Assembly: GCF_001941975.2 (NCBI RefSeq)
Contig: NZ_CP146991.1
Coordinates: 352,501-416,500, forward strand
Direction of reading: 5' to 3'
Source: Sporomusa sphaeroides DSM 2875
GTDB lineage: Bacteria; Bacillota; Negativicutes; Sporomusales; Sporomusaceae
Length of the DNA: 64,000 bases
Position 1 is the stretch's first letter; every line of letters starts with the position of its first letter. Under the pieces are notes generated by a model. That model saw nothing but the letters and a program-made list of their open reading frames with translations. It did not search any database and was not told the DNA's origin. The position numbers were made by a program, and so were the translations under genes. Positions 51,000-59,037 of the stretch are shown here, in pieces.

Positions 51000-51863
51000 A
51001 TGAAACTGTCGAAAAAACTGTTAGCAGGCGCATTGGCTATGATGTTGGGCGTAAGTTTAGTGGCCGGCTGTGGCGGTCAGAAAGAAACACCGAAAAATGC
51101 TCCGGCACAAGGAGAATTGTCGGGTACTGTTACTGCGTCAGGCTCGACGGCGCTGCTACCGTTATTAAAACCGGCTCAGGAAGAGTTCCAGAACAAAAAT
51201 CCTAAGGTTACCGTGAATATTGCCGGCGGTGGTTCTTTTACCGGGCAAAATCAGGTAGCGGCAGGTTCTGTTACTATCGGCAACTCTGATGTGCCCTTGC
51301 AGGACAGCTTAAAAGATAAAGGCCTTGTTGAAACCAAACTGGTAGGTATCCCCTTTGTCTTCATTACTAATACCGATGTAAGTGTGGATAATTTGACCCA
51401 GCAGCAATATGTGGATATCTTTACCGGTAAAGTGTCCAACTGGAAAGAGGTAGGTGGTAAGGACCAGAAAATCACCATTATCCACCGGGCCAAATCCTCC
51501 GGTTCCCGCGGTGCCATTGCTGAAATCGTACTGAAAGGCGCTGCTTTTACCGACAATGCAGTCATTCAGGATTCTAACGGCGCAGTCCGTGCAGCCATTG
51601 CCAGCACTCCGGGCGCTATCGGTTATGTGGATGCCGCTTATGCTGACCAATCGGTAAAAACACTGGCGTACAATGGCGTAAAATTTAGTATCAATGATGT
51701 AATTGACGGTAAATATCCGGTATATACCTTTGGCCGCATGTTTACCAAAGGCGAGCCCACAGGTGCGGTAAAAGCCTTTATTGATTATGCAACAAGTCCG
51801 GAGTTTCAAAATGTCTATGCTGAGAAAAACGGCTTTGTTCCTGTCACTAAGATGAAGAAATAA
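51000..51863 (+). CDS. pstS: Phosphate-binding lipoprotein of the Pst transporter
   Basis: Protein of 287 residues with a lipoprotein signal (lipobox LVAGC, Cys near residue 24) and the phosphate-binding core: TASGSTALLPLL near 45-56, VAAGSVTIGNSDVPL near 83, and HRAKSSGSRGAI near 164. Captures phosphate outside the cytoplasmic membrane for PstCA. AAGGAGGA ribosome site. A strong terminator separates it from pstC. Confidence 0.95.
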   Translation: MKLSKKLLAGALAMMLGVSLVAGCGGQKETPKNAPAQGELSGTVTASGSTALLPLLKPAQEEFQNKNPKVTVNIAGGGSFTGQNQVAAGSVTIGNSDVPLQDSLKDKGLVETKLVGIPFVFITNTDVSVDNLTQQQYVDIFTGKVSNWKEVGGKDQKITIIHRAKSSGSRGAIAEIVLKGAAFTDNAVIQDSNGAVRAAIASTPGAIGYVDAAYADQSVKTLAYNGVKFSINDVIDGKYPVYTFGRMFTKGEPTGAVKAFIDYATSPEFQNVYAEKNGFVPVTKMKK

Positions 51864-51883
51864 ATATCCCTCCCCTTTACTAT

Positions 51884-51927
51884 AAACAGTACAAGCCCTG
51901 AGCTGCCGCTCAGGGCTTGTACTGTTT
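51884..51927 (+). terminator. Terminator between pstS and pstC
   Basis: Perfect 20-bp stem (arms AAACAGTACAAGCCCTGAGC and its complement) with a TGCC loop. pstC has its own PHO box just after. Confidence 0.85.
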
Positions 51928-51940
51928 ATTTACCCTAACC

Positions 51941-51968
51941 TTAACATAAACTTAACATTGCATTAACA
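51941..51968 (+). promoter_or_regulatory. PHO box of pstCA
   Basis: TTAACA at 51941, 51952 and 51963 (11-bp period), followed by TATAAT (51989-51994). Confidence 0.8.
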
Positions 51969-52033
51969 AAACAGGACACAATAATAGCGTATAATTGAGA
52001 CGAACTATTCTTTTAGACAGGATGTGACTGTAG

Positions 52034-52927
52034 ATGGCTGCAACCGCCAGCAATCGGGACCACCAACTCAAACTTATGTATGACAAATATGTGCGCTATT
52101 TGTTTATCGCCAGTGCGTTTCTTATGACGATAATTATTATATCTATTATTGTGTTTGTAGGTCAGCAAGGCTTGATGACTTTTAAGGAAGTCAGCCCCAT
52201 GGAATTTTTCTTTTCTGCCAAATGGGATCCGACCGAAAACCAATATGGTGCTTTGAGCTTTATCGCCGGCTCAGTGTATGTCACCGTGCTGGCCGTGCTA
52301 TTGGGGGCGCCGCTGGGATTGGCCGGAGCCATTTTTATGGCCAAAATCGCGCCTGACTGGCTGAGGGAAATCATGCGGCCAGCCACTGATTTGTATGTGG
52401 CCATTCCGTCAGTTGTTTACGGTTATGTCGGGTTGACAGTCCTGGTTCCCTTTATTCGTGAGTTTTTTCAGGTAAATACAGGGTTTGGCTTGTTTGCAGC
52501 CGCTCTTATTCTTTCCATAATGATTCTGCCTACCATTATCAGCATTTCCGAAGACGCCATCCGGGCAGTGCCTAAGACGCTGGAAGAAGCGTCGTTAGCG
52601 TTGGGAGCCACCCGCTGGCAAACCATTACGAAGGTGCTGCTGCCGTCCGCATTGCCGGGGATTTTGACTGCTGTTATTTTAGCCATGGCCAGAGCCATTG
52701 GCGAGACCATGGCAGTACAGATGGTCATCGGCAATACACCGCAATTGGCTAAGTCGCTATTTACGCCAACGTCGACGCTGCCCAGCGAAATTGTGGTGGA
52801 AATGGGGAATACACCCTTTGGTTCGGCCTGGGGCAATTCGTTGTTCTTAATGGCGCTGGTGCTGCTGATCCTTTCGATTGTTATGATCTTGATTATTAGA
52901 CAGATTGCGGCCAGGAGGGTGGTATAA
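52034..52927 (+). CDS. pstC: Phosphate ABC transporter permease PstC
   Basis: Membrane protein of 297 residues with about six segments and the permease EAA loop (EEASLALGATRWQTITKVLLPSALPGI near residues 190-216). Dimerises with PstA to form the phosphate channel. The stop overlaps the pstA start region. Weak ribosome site (AGGATGTGA). Confidence 0.95.
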   Translation: MAATASNRDHQLKLMYDKYVRYLFIASAFLMTIIIISIIVFVGQQGLMTFKEVSPMEFFFSAKWDPTENQYGALSFIAGSVYVTVLAVLLGAPLGLAGAIFMAKIAPDWLREIMRPATDLYVAIPSVVYGYVGLTVLVPFIREFFQVNTGFGLFAAALILSIMILPTIISISEDAIRAVPKTLEEASLALGATRWQTITKVLLPSALPGILTAVILAMARAIGETMAVQMVIGNTPQLAKSLFTPTSTLPSEIVVEMGNTPFGSAWGNSLFLMALVLLILSIVMILIIRQIAARRVV

Positions 52928-53787
52928 TGTCGGCAAAAAGTCAGGATAAAGCAGCCACCGCTATTATGTGGCTGGCAGGGATTATTATTTTAGGCATACT
53001 TATTGTCTTTTTAGGATATATGCTGTATAAAGGACTGCCGGTGCTAACATGGGATTTTATTACCGGCAAGCCCAGTGATATTCATGCCGGCGGTGGTGTG
53101 GGGCCGCAGCTTTTCAACTCCTTCTATATCCTGGGACTTTGTATGTTATTTTCTATTCCGGTAGCTGTTGGCGCCGGCATTTATTTAGCCGAGTATGCAG
53201 CCAACACCCGTTTGACAGATATGATTAGATTAAGTACCGAAAGTTTGGCCACCGTGCCTTCGATTGTTCTTGGCTTGTTTGGCATGATTATCTTTGTCAA
53301 TATGCTGGGAATGGGGTTTAGTATTATCGGCGGTGCACTTACCCTGATGCTGCTCAACCTGCCGATACTGGTGCGGGTAACCGAGGAATCCGTCCGGACA
53401 GTGCCTGCCCATTACCGGGAGGCCAGCCTGGCATTGGGAGCTACCAAATGGCAGACCATCTGGCGGGTAGTACTGCCGAACGCCCTGCCTGGCATCATTA
53501 CCGGCATTACGCTTTCCGCCGGCCGGACGTTAGGCGAAACGGCCATTCTGATATTTACTGCCGGTACCACTGTATCCCGTATACTGCCTGATTTTAATGT
53601 CATGGCCGCCGGGGAAACCCTGGCGGTGCATATGTGGTACGTTATGGCGGTGGGCCTGGTCCCCGACCGGGTAGCTATTGCCGACGGCACCGGTGCATTA
53701 TTGATTATTACCATTCTTATCTTTAACCTCATGTTCACTTTGCCCAGTAAGTATATCCAACGCAAAGCCAACGGCGGCGGTCATTAA
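52927..53787 (+). CDS. pstA: Phosphate ABC transporter permease PstA
   Basis: Membrane protein of 286 residues, six segments, EAA loop EASLALGATKWQTIWRVVLPNALPGIITG near 160-190. AGGAGG upstream inside the end of pstC; start and stop overlap (TAATG), so translation is coupled. Usually pstB follows, but here it lies 5 kb upstream. Confidence 0.95.
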   Translation: MSAKSQDKAATAIMWLAGIIILGILIVFLGYMLYKGLPVLTWDFITGKPSDIHAGGGVGPQLFNSFYILGLCMLFSIPVAVGAGIYLAEYAANTRLTDMIRLSTESLATVPSIVLGLFGMIIFVNMLGMGFSIIGGALTLMLLNLPILVRVTEESVRTVPAHYREASLALGATKWQTIWRVVLPNALPGIITGITLSAGRTLGETAILIFTAGTTVSRILPDFNVMAAGETLAVHMWYVMAVGLVPDRVAIADGTGALLIITILIFNLMFTLPSKYIQRKANGGGH

Positions 53788-53816
53788 TTCACAAAGTGAG
53801 TGCTGCCGAAATGATA

Positions 53817-53857
53817 AACAGGACAGAAGCGTTAAACGCTCTGTCCCGTTTTTATCT
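53817..53857 (+). terminator. Terminator after pstA
   Basis: AACAGGACAGAGCG-type arms: AACAGGACAGAAGCGTT / AACGCTCTGTCCCGTTTTT. Confidence 0.75.
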
Positions 53858-53956
53858 TTAAGCCTGATAGAACGCAGGTCGCGTCGCTATCAGGCCGACG
53901 GACCTGTCCTAAGACTGCCCGCACCTCCGCAAGCAGTGTTGCGAGGCGGGATTTTA

Positions 53957-54304
53957 TTATAATTTTTGCACAAGCTTCTGGATTAAAGGATACTCGTAAT
54001 ATTCGCCGTTGATGGCTTTTACTGCCGCAATAACTGAGGTTACCAGCAGCAGCAGCCAAAGCAGTGCTATTACCGGCAGCAGCAAGACACCAATTACTAT
54101 CATGCATAACAAACTGGTGATTATAGAAAGTACCAAAATGGCGAGGTGAGCTATTAAGGCCTGTTTGGCGTGTTCGTAGACAAACGGGTCATCTTTTTTG
54201 AGCAGGAAAATGATCAGCGGCGCCACAATGAATCCCAGCCCTCCCAGTAAATAGGCCAGGTGGGCAAGTATGGCGAGCATTTTTTGTTCTCCCGTAATAT
54301 TCAT
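53957..54304 (-). CDS. DUF4870 membrane protein
   Basis: Protein of 115 residues with three hydrophobic segments and the DUF4870 pattern (MLAILAHLAYLLG, DPFVYEHAKQALIAHL, AVKAINGEYYEYPLI). Function not known. AAGGGGGA ribosome site. Single gene. Confidence 0.8.
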   Translation of the reverse strand: MNITGEQKMLAILAHLAYLLGGLGFIVAPLIIFLLKKDDPFVYEHAKQALIAHLAILVLSIITSLLCMIVIGVLLLPVIALLWLLLLVTSVIAAVKAINGEYYEYPLIQKLVQKL

Positions 54305-54511
54305 GGCGTCCCCCTTAATGTGGATTTAGTTAGCGGCTTAAGAGTATATACCCTATTATAGCAGATGGCCAGCCTAAATGTGTTGGTTCTTTATTTTGAA
54401 CCGAACTGGTGGCTTAAAGTCACCAGTTCGGTTTTTTCCCGCACCTGAGGAATAAAATGAGTATTTTAGAACATGATAGACAAAAAGTATCTAATTGTGC
54501 GAGGAATAGTC

Positions 54512-54880
54512 ATGTATTGCGATTTTTGCGGAAAAAACCTGGCCGGTTACGTAAAATATTGCCGCCATTGTGGCCGCAGGTTAAAAGACAGATTGGAAGA
54601 TACCAGGCCATTACCTGTTGTGGACGAAAGAATGTTAACCCTGAATACCGTCAAGCGGCAGGCGGCTCATTCTTTGTCCTGGTCTAATTTAGCGCTGCAA
54701 AGAAGGTTTCCCTTTAATAAGGGGCAAATGCAGAAACTAATATATGGAATAATCTCTTTCGCCATTATTGTAGTACTGGTATATATTATCATGACCTTTA
54801 AGACTCTGGAAGAATATCAGATACTTACCGCACTATGGGCGACCGTGCTGACGGTTTATACCTGGCGAAAAAGCAGGTAG
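54512..54880 (+). CDS. Zinc-ribbon membrane-anchored protein
   Basis: Protein of 122 residues: N-terminal CDFCGKNL..CRHCGRR zinc ribbon (residues 3-23), a linker, then a membrane segment (LIYGIISFAIIVVLVYIIMTF near 80-100) and a short second one. ATG 54512 has GAGGAA 7 nt upstream. Function unknown. Confidence 0.6.
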   Translation: MYCDFCGKNLAGYVKYCRHCGRRLKDRLEDTRPLPVVDERMLTLNTVKRQAAHSLSWSNLALQRRFPFNKGQMQKLIYGIISFAIIVVLVYIIMTFKTLEEYQILTALWATVLTVYTWRKSR

Positions 54881-54890
54881 ATTAAGAAAA

Positions 54891-56483
54891 TTAATTAGAC
54901 TGCCGGGCAGCTTCATCCGAACCATCTGCCAACGGTTTTAGCTTTTTTTGCTTGGTGACGGCTTTATTCAGCTTGGCCCACGTTTTGTCCCATTGTGGTT
55001 GGGCGGCGGCTGACTTTGCGAGCTGCCAGCCTGTAATCAGACCCGCGTCACGGTGGGAAAGGCGGCTGGACGAAGCCTTGACCAGTTCCTGTAATAACGG
55101 CGGAGTGAAAGCAACATCCCTGATCTCGCCTAATATGTCCTGGAGCTGCTCCAAACGTCTGACAAGTAATCGCGAACTGTCCGGCAGCACAGGGGCCAGA
55201 GCCTCAAGCGTATAGCGGAGACGTCTGCCGTCAATCCGGAGTTCATGGATGGCAGCTAAATCGCTGAGATCAAGCTCATTGCCCTGTTGTAAGAGGGATG
55301 TAAGCCAATGGCCGAAACGAAGATAAACAAATCTCTTGCATAATACCTGATTGTTGCCGGAGGCGGCCCAGTTTAGCAGAAATGACCATAAGCCTAATAG
55401 TACCGGTGTAAGTTCACCTGTGGCAACCGCAGTATGGAAGTTGTTTTTTGCGTCCTTGCGTTTAGCCGCAATGATTTCTGTCAGTACCGGCTTGCCTGAA
55501 TAGTTAGGGATTACCCGGAGCATATAACCTGTCAACTGGTCCCAAGTCAGGCTAAACTCATCCAGGTCGCGGAGGCGGCCAAGCTTGCGATTCCAAGTGC
55601 TTAGCTTGTTCTGCCAGTCGGTGTACTCTTCAGGCGGCATTAGCGGTTCAGCAAATTGTAAGAGCGAGTGGAGTTTGCACAATACCATGCGGAAGTTATG
55701 CAGTACTTCTCTATCGTCAGGATTGGCCAGATAAGCCTGTTGGGCGCTGATTGTCTTGTGGATGGTATGGATCATGATTTCGCTGAGCGCCCGAGGTGCA
55801 GGCAGGACAGCACTGGCTTTTGTCAGCGGGGAAGGCAGGGGGATATCCTGGGCAAGACTGTCTGCCAGTCCGGCTAATACGGTTGCCCGGTACAGTTTGC
55901 TATCCTGTTCGGGCAATAGCGGAAACTGTGTGGCTAAAGCCGTTCCCAGCCAAATGAGAGCTTGCGGTTGTCCGGCTTGTAATTCCAGCTCAAGCTCTAA
56001 AATCTCTTGTTGTTTATCACCGGCCAGAATATTGCCGGCATCAAGCGCCAACTCGATGTTGCTGCCATCCGGAGTAATAATTTCCATTGTACTGCGCTCA
56101 AAGCAGGTGCTAAATACCGGCTCTAAAGGCCTATCGCCTGCAGCTTCAGCCAGGCGGTCGCCGATATCTGTGAGGAGAAAGGGCTCAATGCTGGGCTGCG
56201 GGCTTTTTACCGGCACATTATACTCAAAGCGCTGGTGAAGCCCTCCGTCACTGGTGCCATCGGCTTTGACGGTGGCTGTCCATTCCCCGGCAGCCGAACG
56301 CAGGCGGTACGACAGGCGCGATTTGAGTAAGCGCCGGTCGGCGGTATCGTAATAGGTAGTTGCCAGTGTTTGTTTACAGGGCAGCTGTGTTGCCAGCTCC
56401 CTGAGCAAAGGCGCGGTTAACAGGCTGCTCTGGCAGGATGGATCAGCCAGGCGCAATTTAAGTTCTGCTTCTATGTTTGACAT
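54891..56483 (-). CDS. CYTH-CHAD domain protein
   Basis: Protein of 530 residues. The CYTH domain (about 1-205) begins with the ExExK signature (IEAELKLRL) and has the arginine/lysine-rich tunnel strands; such domains hydrolyse tripolyphosphate or organic triphosphates. CHAD domain (about 225-510) has histidine-rich helices (VLHNFRMVLCKLHSLLQF, IHELRIDGRRLRYTLEAL) that bind polyphosphate. A role in polyphosphate metabolism would fit the adjacent phosphate genes, but it is separately transcribed. AGGAGG ribosome site. Confidence 0.85.
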   Translation of the reverse strand: MSNIEAELKLRLADPSCQSSLLTAPLLRELATQLPCKQTLATTYYDTADRRLLKSRLSYRLRSAAGEWTATVKADGTSDGGLHQRFEYNVPVKSPQPSIEPFLLTDIGDRLAEAAGDRPLEPVFSTCFERSTMEIITPDGSNIELALDAGNILAGDKQQEILELELELQAGQPQALIWLGTALATQFPLLPEQDSKLYRATVLAGLADSLAQDIPLPSPLTKASAVLPAPRALSEIMIHTIHKTISAQQAYLANPDDREVLHNFRMVLCKLHSLLQFAEPLMPPEEYTDWQNKLSTWNRKLGRLRDLDEFSLTWDQLTGYMLRVIPNYSGKPVLTEIIAAKRKDAKNNFHTAVATGELTPVLLGLWSFLLNWAASGNNQVLCKRFVYLRFGHWLTSLLQQGNELDLSDLAAIHELRIDGRRLRYTLEALAPVLPDSSRLLVRRLEQLQDILGEIRDVAFTPPLLQELVKASSSRLSHRDAGLITGWQLAKSAAAQPQWDKTWAKLNKAVTKQKKLKPLADGSDEAARQSN

Positions 56484-56668
56484 GATGAAACACCTCCTAA
56501 GTAGGCATGTCCCAAAATCTACATTTTATCATATTATTTTATTCGCGTTTAGTTGGGTAACGCCTTTATTTGAAAAAATAAAACTAGTACCTCTCGCCAC
56601 TTAGGATTTGCGATTAGATAGCAAGGATTTATATAATCCAAATAGTTAGGTGGCGTAAGGTATTGGCA

Positions 56669-56722
56669 AAAGGGACTGTCACTATGCTTGCTTTGTCAGC
56701 AAGCATAGTGACAGTCCCTTTT
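56669..56722. terminator. Long bidirectional hairpin
   Basis: AAAAGGGACTGTCACTATGC and its complement form a perfect stem of about 24 bp (CTTGCTTTGTCAGCAAG forms the tip), ending in TTTT. Terminator for the phospholipase-like gene. Confidence 0.8.
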
Positions 56723-56727
56723 AGGGG

Positions 56728-57456
56728 CTAGGCTACGATGGTTTTGTTAGTTATGTGGTTAATGCCAACTGTAGAGCAGAAACATTCAAACAAGCCGGCT
56801 GTGCTGCGCTGCGCGAGGGGAAGAAGGCAGGTGGTCACAGTATGAAAGCGGGTATGATTTTCCTCTGTTACCCATTCTAAATAGTCGGCTGCTGCGGCAG
56901 CATTATTGATAAGGAGCACATATGGGGTTAAAGGCGCGGTATATATACCCTGGTATTCGCTGGCGAACGCAGTATGGTTACATTTAACCCAATTTTCATA
57001 TTCCTTATGCCCGGCAAAGAGTTTGGCCCGGGCGTGGTGCGGAACACAAACATCCTGCAGCAGATGCGCGGCGGCTCCCAGGAAGAAAATGCTTTGGGCA
57101 AAATTGCTTTGCCAGGCATTTTTCAGGGCCAATTCATAATAGACCGAAAAATCATCAAGGGCGGTGGCAAATTGCCATAAGCCTTTGCCTGTCAATGGTT
57201 CATAGTAATGGCTGATATTTTTCCAGCCTTTGTCGGCCCAATATACGCCAGCCGTAAGCTCAGGAAGAAACTGCTCAAGAAAATACGCATGAGTTTCCAA
57301 ACCGTCATTGTGTAAAATGGTAACCGCCTGCCTGTTAAGAAACTCATGTGTTATGCTGGGGCGGTCAAACAAACTTTGAAACGGGCTAATGGCAGTGAGC
57401 AACAGTCTGGCTCCGGCTACGCCTGTGGCTCCTGCTGATAATGACTTGGTTCGCAT
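56728..57456 (-). CDS. Zinc-dependent phospholipase C-like protein
   Basis: Protein of 242 residues of the Zn-dependent PLC/S1-P1 type. Zinc ligands are suggested by ITHEFLNRQA near residue 35, YWADKGWKNISHYY near 72-85 and FFLGAAAHLLQDVCVPHHAR near 124-143. N-terminal GAGARLLL-type segment is hydrophobic but not a clear signal peptide, so location is uncertain. GGGGAGG ribosome site. Lies 37 nt downstream of the glycosyltransferase gene and is probably cotranscribed with it. Confidence 0.72.
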   Translation of the reverse strand: MRTKSLSAGATGVAGARLLLTAISPFQSLFDRPSITHEFLNRQAVTILHNDGLETHAYFLEQFLPELTAGVYWADKGWKNISHYYEPLTGKGLWQFATALDDFSVYYELALKNAWQSNFAQSIFFLGAAAHLLQDVCVPHHARAKLFAGHKEYENWVKCNHTAFASEYQGIYTAPLTPYVLLINNAAAAADYLEWVTEENHTRFHTVTTCLLPLAQRSTAGLFECFCSTVGINHITNKTIVA

Positions 57457-57493
57457 AAGTCATGTCCTCCCCATTACCAGTTGTCAACGCTTT

Positions 57494-58651
57494 TTAACGC
57501 GATACTGCGGCTCCGGAACTAAAGAGCTTTTGCCAGATGGTGGTTGCAATGGTTTGAGCGGCAGCGGGACGGGCAAGCAGGCCTGCCATCTCCCGCATAT
57601 AATGCAGGCGCTCAGGTTCGGTCATCAATTCATAGACAGTGCTGGCCAGGTTATGGTTGTTTTGGACCCATAGCGCGGCACCTCTTTGGCTGAGATAGGC
57701 GGCGTTTTCTTCTTCCTGCCCGGGAATGGCCTGGCAGAAAAGCATAGGTAAACGCATGGACAACGCCTCGCTGATAGTAAGGGCTCCCGGTTTAGTGATA
57801 AGTAAATCGGCTGCGGCCATAAGTTCAGGAATGTGCCGGGAATAGCCAATGACTTTGACCGGATGGGTAAGCTCGTGGGCTTTTGCTAAAAGACTGCGGC
57901 GAAGGGTTGCGTTGCGGCCGGTCACCACCACTAAATTAAACGGCAGCGGTAAAGCATCAATCGCAAACACTGCCTGTTTTAAATCACCCAGTCCAAGACC
58001 GCCGCCCATAATGAGAATGACAGGGTGTGTATTGGTAAAACCCAGCGTCTGGCGAATGGCTGCCTGATCAGTCGCAGCAGGCTGGAACTTGGCGTCGATG
58101 GGAATACCGGTGGCATGAATGCGGGCTTGGTTGATCCCTTGCAGCGTTAATTCCTGTTTCAGCTTGGCGGTGGCGACAAAGTATAAATCAGTTTCGCTAT
58201 AGCACCAGAGGCGGTGTAAGGAAAAATCAGTAATAACACCAATAAGCGGTGTGGTAATTTGGCGGGTGCGCTTAAGATAGGCCGCCGCGCCGCAGGGAAA
58301 GGGGTGGGTGCAGATAATGGCCTCAGGACGGTGTTTGAGGGTTAAGTCAAGCATGCTTCGTTTCATAGTTATGGCCATGAGGTTTTGCACTTTACTGCCA
58401 GGCAGCGGCATCTGCGACAAGCGGTACATAAGATCATACATATCAGGGAAGATATCAATCATTTTAAGGTACGATTCTTTTACCAGTGTATTAAGATACG
58501 AGTTGCCGCCGGCCATGAAGTCGACAACCTCGGCTGCAGCTAAATGATTGCTTTCAAGTGCTGTCTTAATCGCCTGGGCTGCCTGTGTATGGCCGGCTCC
58601 CAGTGATGCGGAAACCAATAAAATTTTTACCGGTTTGTTTCTTGTCGACAA
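57494..58651 (-). CDS. MGDG-synthase/UgtP-type glycosyltransferase
   Basis: GT28-family protein of 385 residues: N-terminal ILLVSASLGAGHTQAAQAI, middle VKESYLKMIDIFPDMYDLMY, and C-terminal UDP-sugar site (ILIMGGGLGLGDL, ADLLITKPGALTISEAL). Relatives transfer glucose or galactose to diacylglycerol. TTG at 58651 is preceded by GAGGTGATC, an exact anti-16S match; the GTG at 58660 lies inside that site and is rejected. Probably makes a membrane glycolipid. Confidence 0.82.
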   Translation of the reverse strand: MSTRNKPVKILLVSASLGAGHTQAAQAIKTALESNHLAAAEVVDFMAGGNSYLNTLVKESYLKMIDIFPDMYDLMYRLSQMPLPGSKVQNLMAITMKRSMLDLTLKHRPEAIICTHPFPCGAAAYLKRTRQITTPLIGVITDFSLHRLWCYSETDLYFVATAKLKQELTLQGINQARIHATGIPIDAKFQPAATDQAAIRQTLGFTNTHPVILIMGGGLGLGDLKQAVFAIDALPLPFNLVVVTGRNATLRRSLLAKAHELTHPVKVIGYSRHIPELMAAADLLITKPGALTISEALSMRLPMLFCQAIPGQEEENAAYLSQRGAALWVQNNHNLASTVYELMTEPERLHYMREMAGLLARPAAAQTIATTIWQKLFSSGAAVSR

Positions 58652-59037
58652 AGTGATCACCTCGTCACTAATCTTATTTTTATCCGATAACCAAAGTTGC
58701 TGTTTTTCTGGCTTTAAAGCTGGATGCCAGAAGCAGGAGTCTTACTACTATGATAGCAAGTTGCAGCAAGATGACTGTTAACACCGGATTAATAAAGTGT
58801 TAAATTTTTTCTGATGCTTAACCCGCTCTATGGGTCTGGGTTTCTAAAAGGGAGTTATCTCCAAAGGATCCAGTAAGATGTAAATTGACTTTATATATAA
58901 AGAAAACACGGCTTGCGCCGAGCCTTTGGCGAAAGCGAAAGCCGATGTTGCCCTTATCCTGCTTGTAAGAAAGTTATACTTTCTGTTAGGACAAAAAAGG
59001 CCGCTAAGCGGCAAACAAGCGGCGTGTTTTTTGCTAG
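58652..59037. other. Intergenic region with family B repeat
   Basis: About 390 nt. The right half is the inverted repeat copy at 58900-58997. The left half has only AT-rich sequence and short hairpins; no gene is supported. Confidence 0.5.
58900..58997 (-). repeat. Dispersed intergenic repeat, family B, copy 3 (inverted)
   Basis: Reverse-complement copy: GGATAAGGGCAACATCGGCT and GGCTCGGCGCAAGCCGTGTT on the minus strand, with the GAAAGT/ACTTTC hairpin. Close to the 3' end of the EAL-GGDEF gene. Confidence 0.8.
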
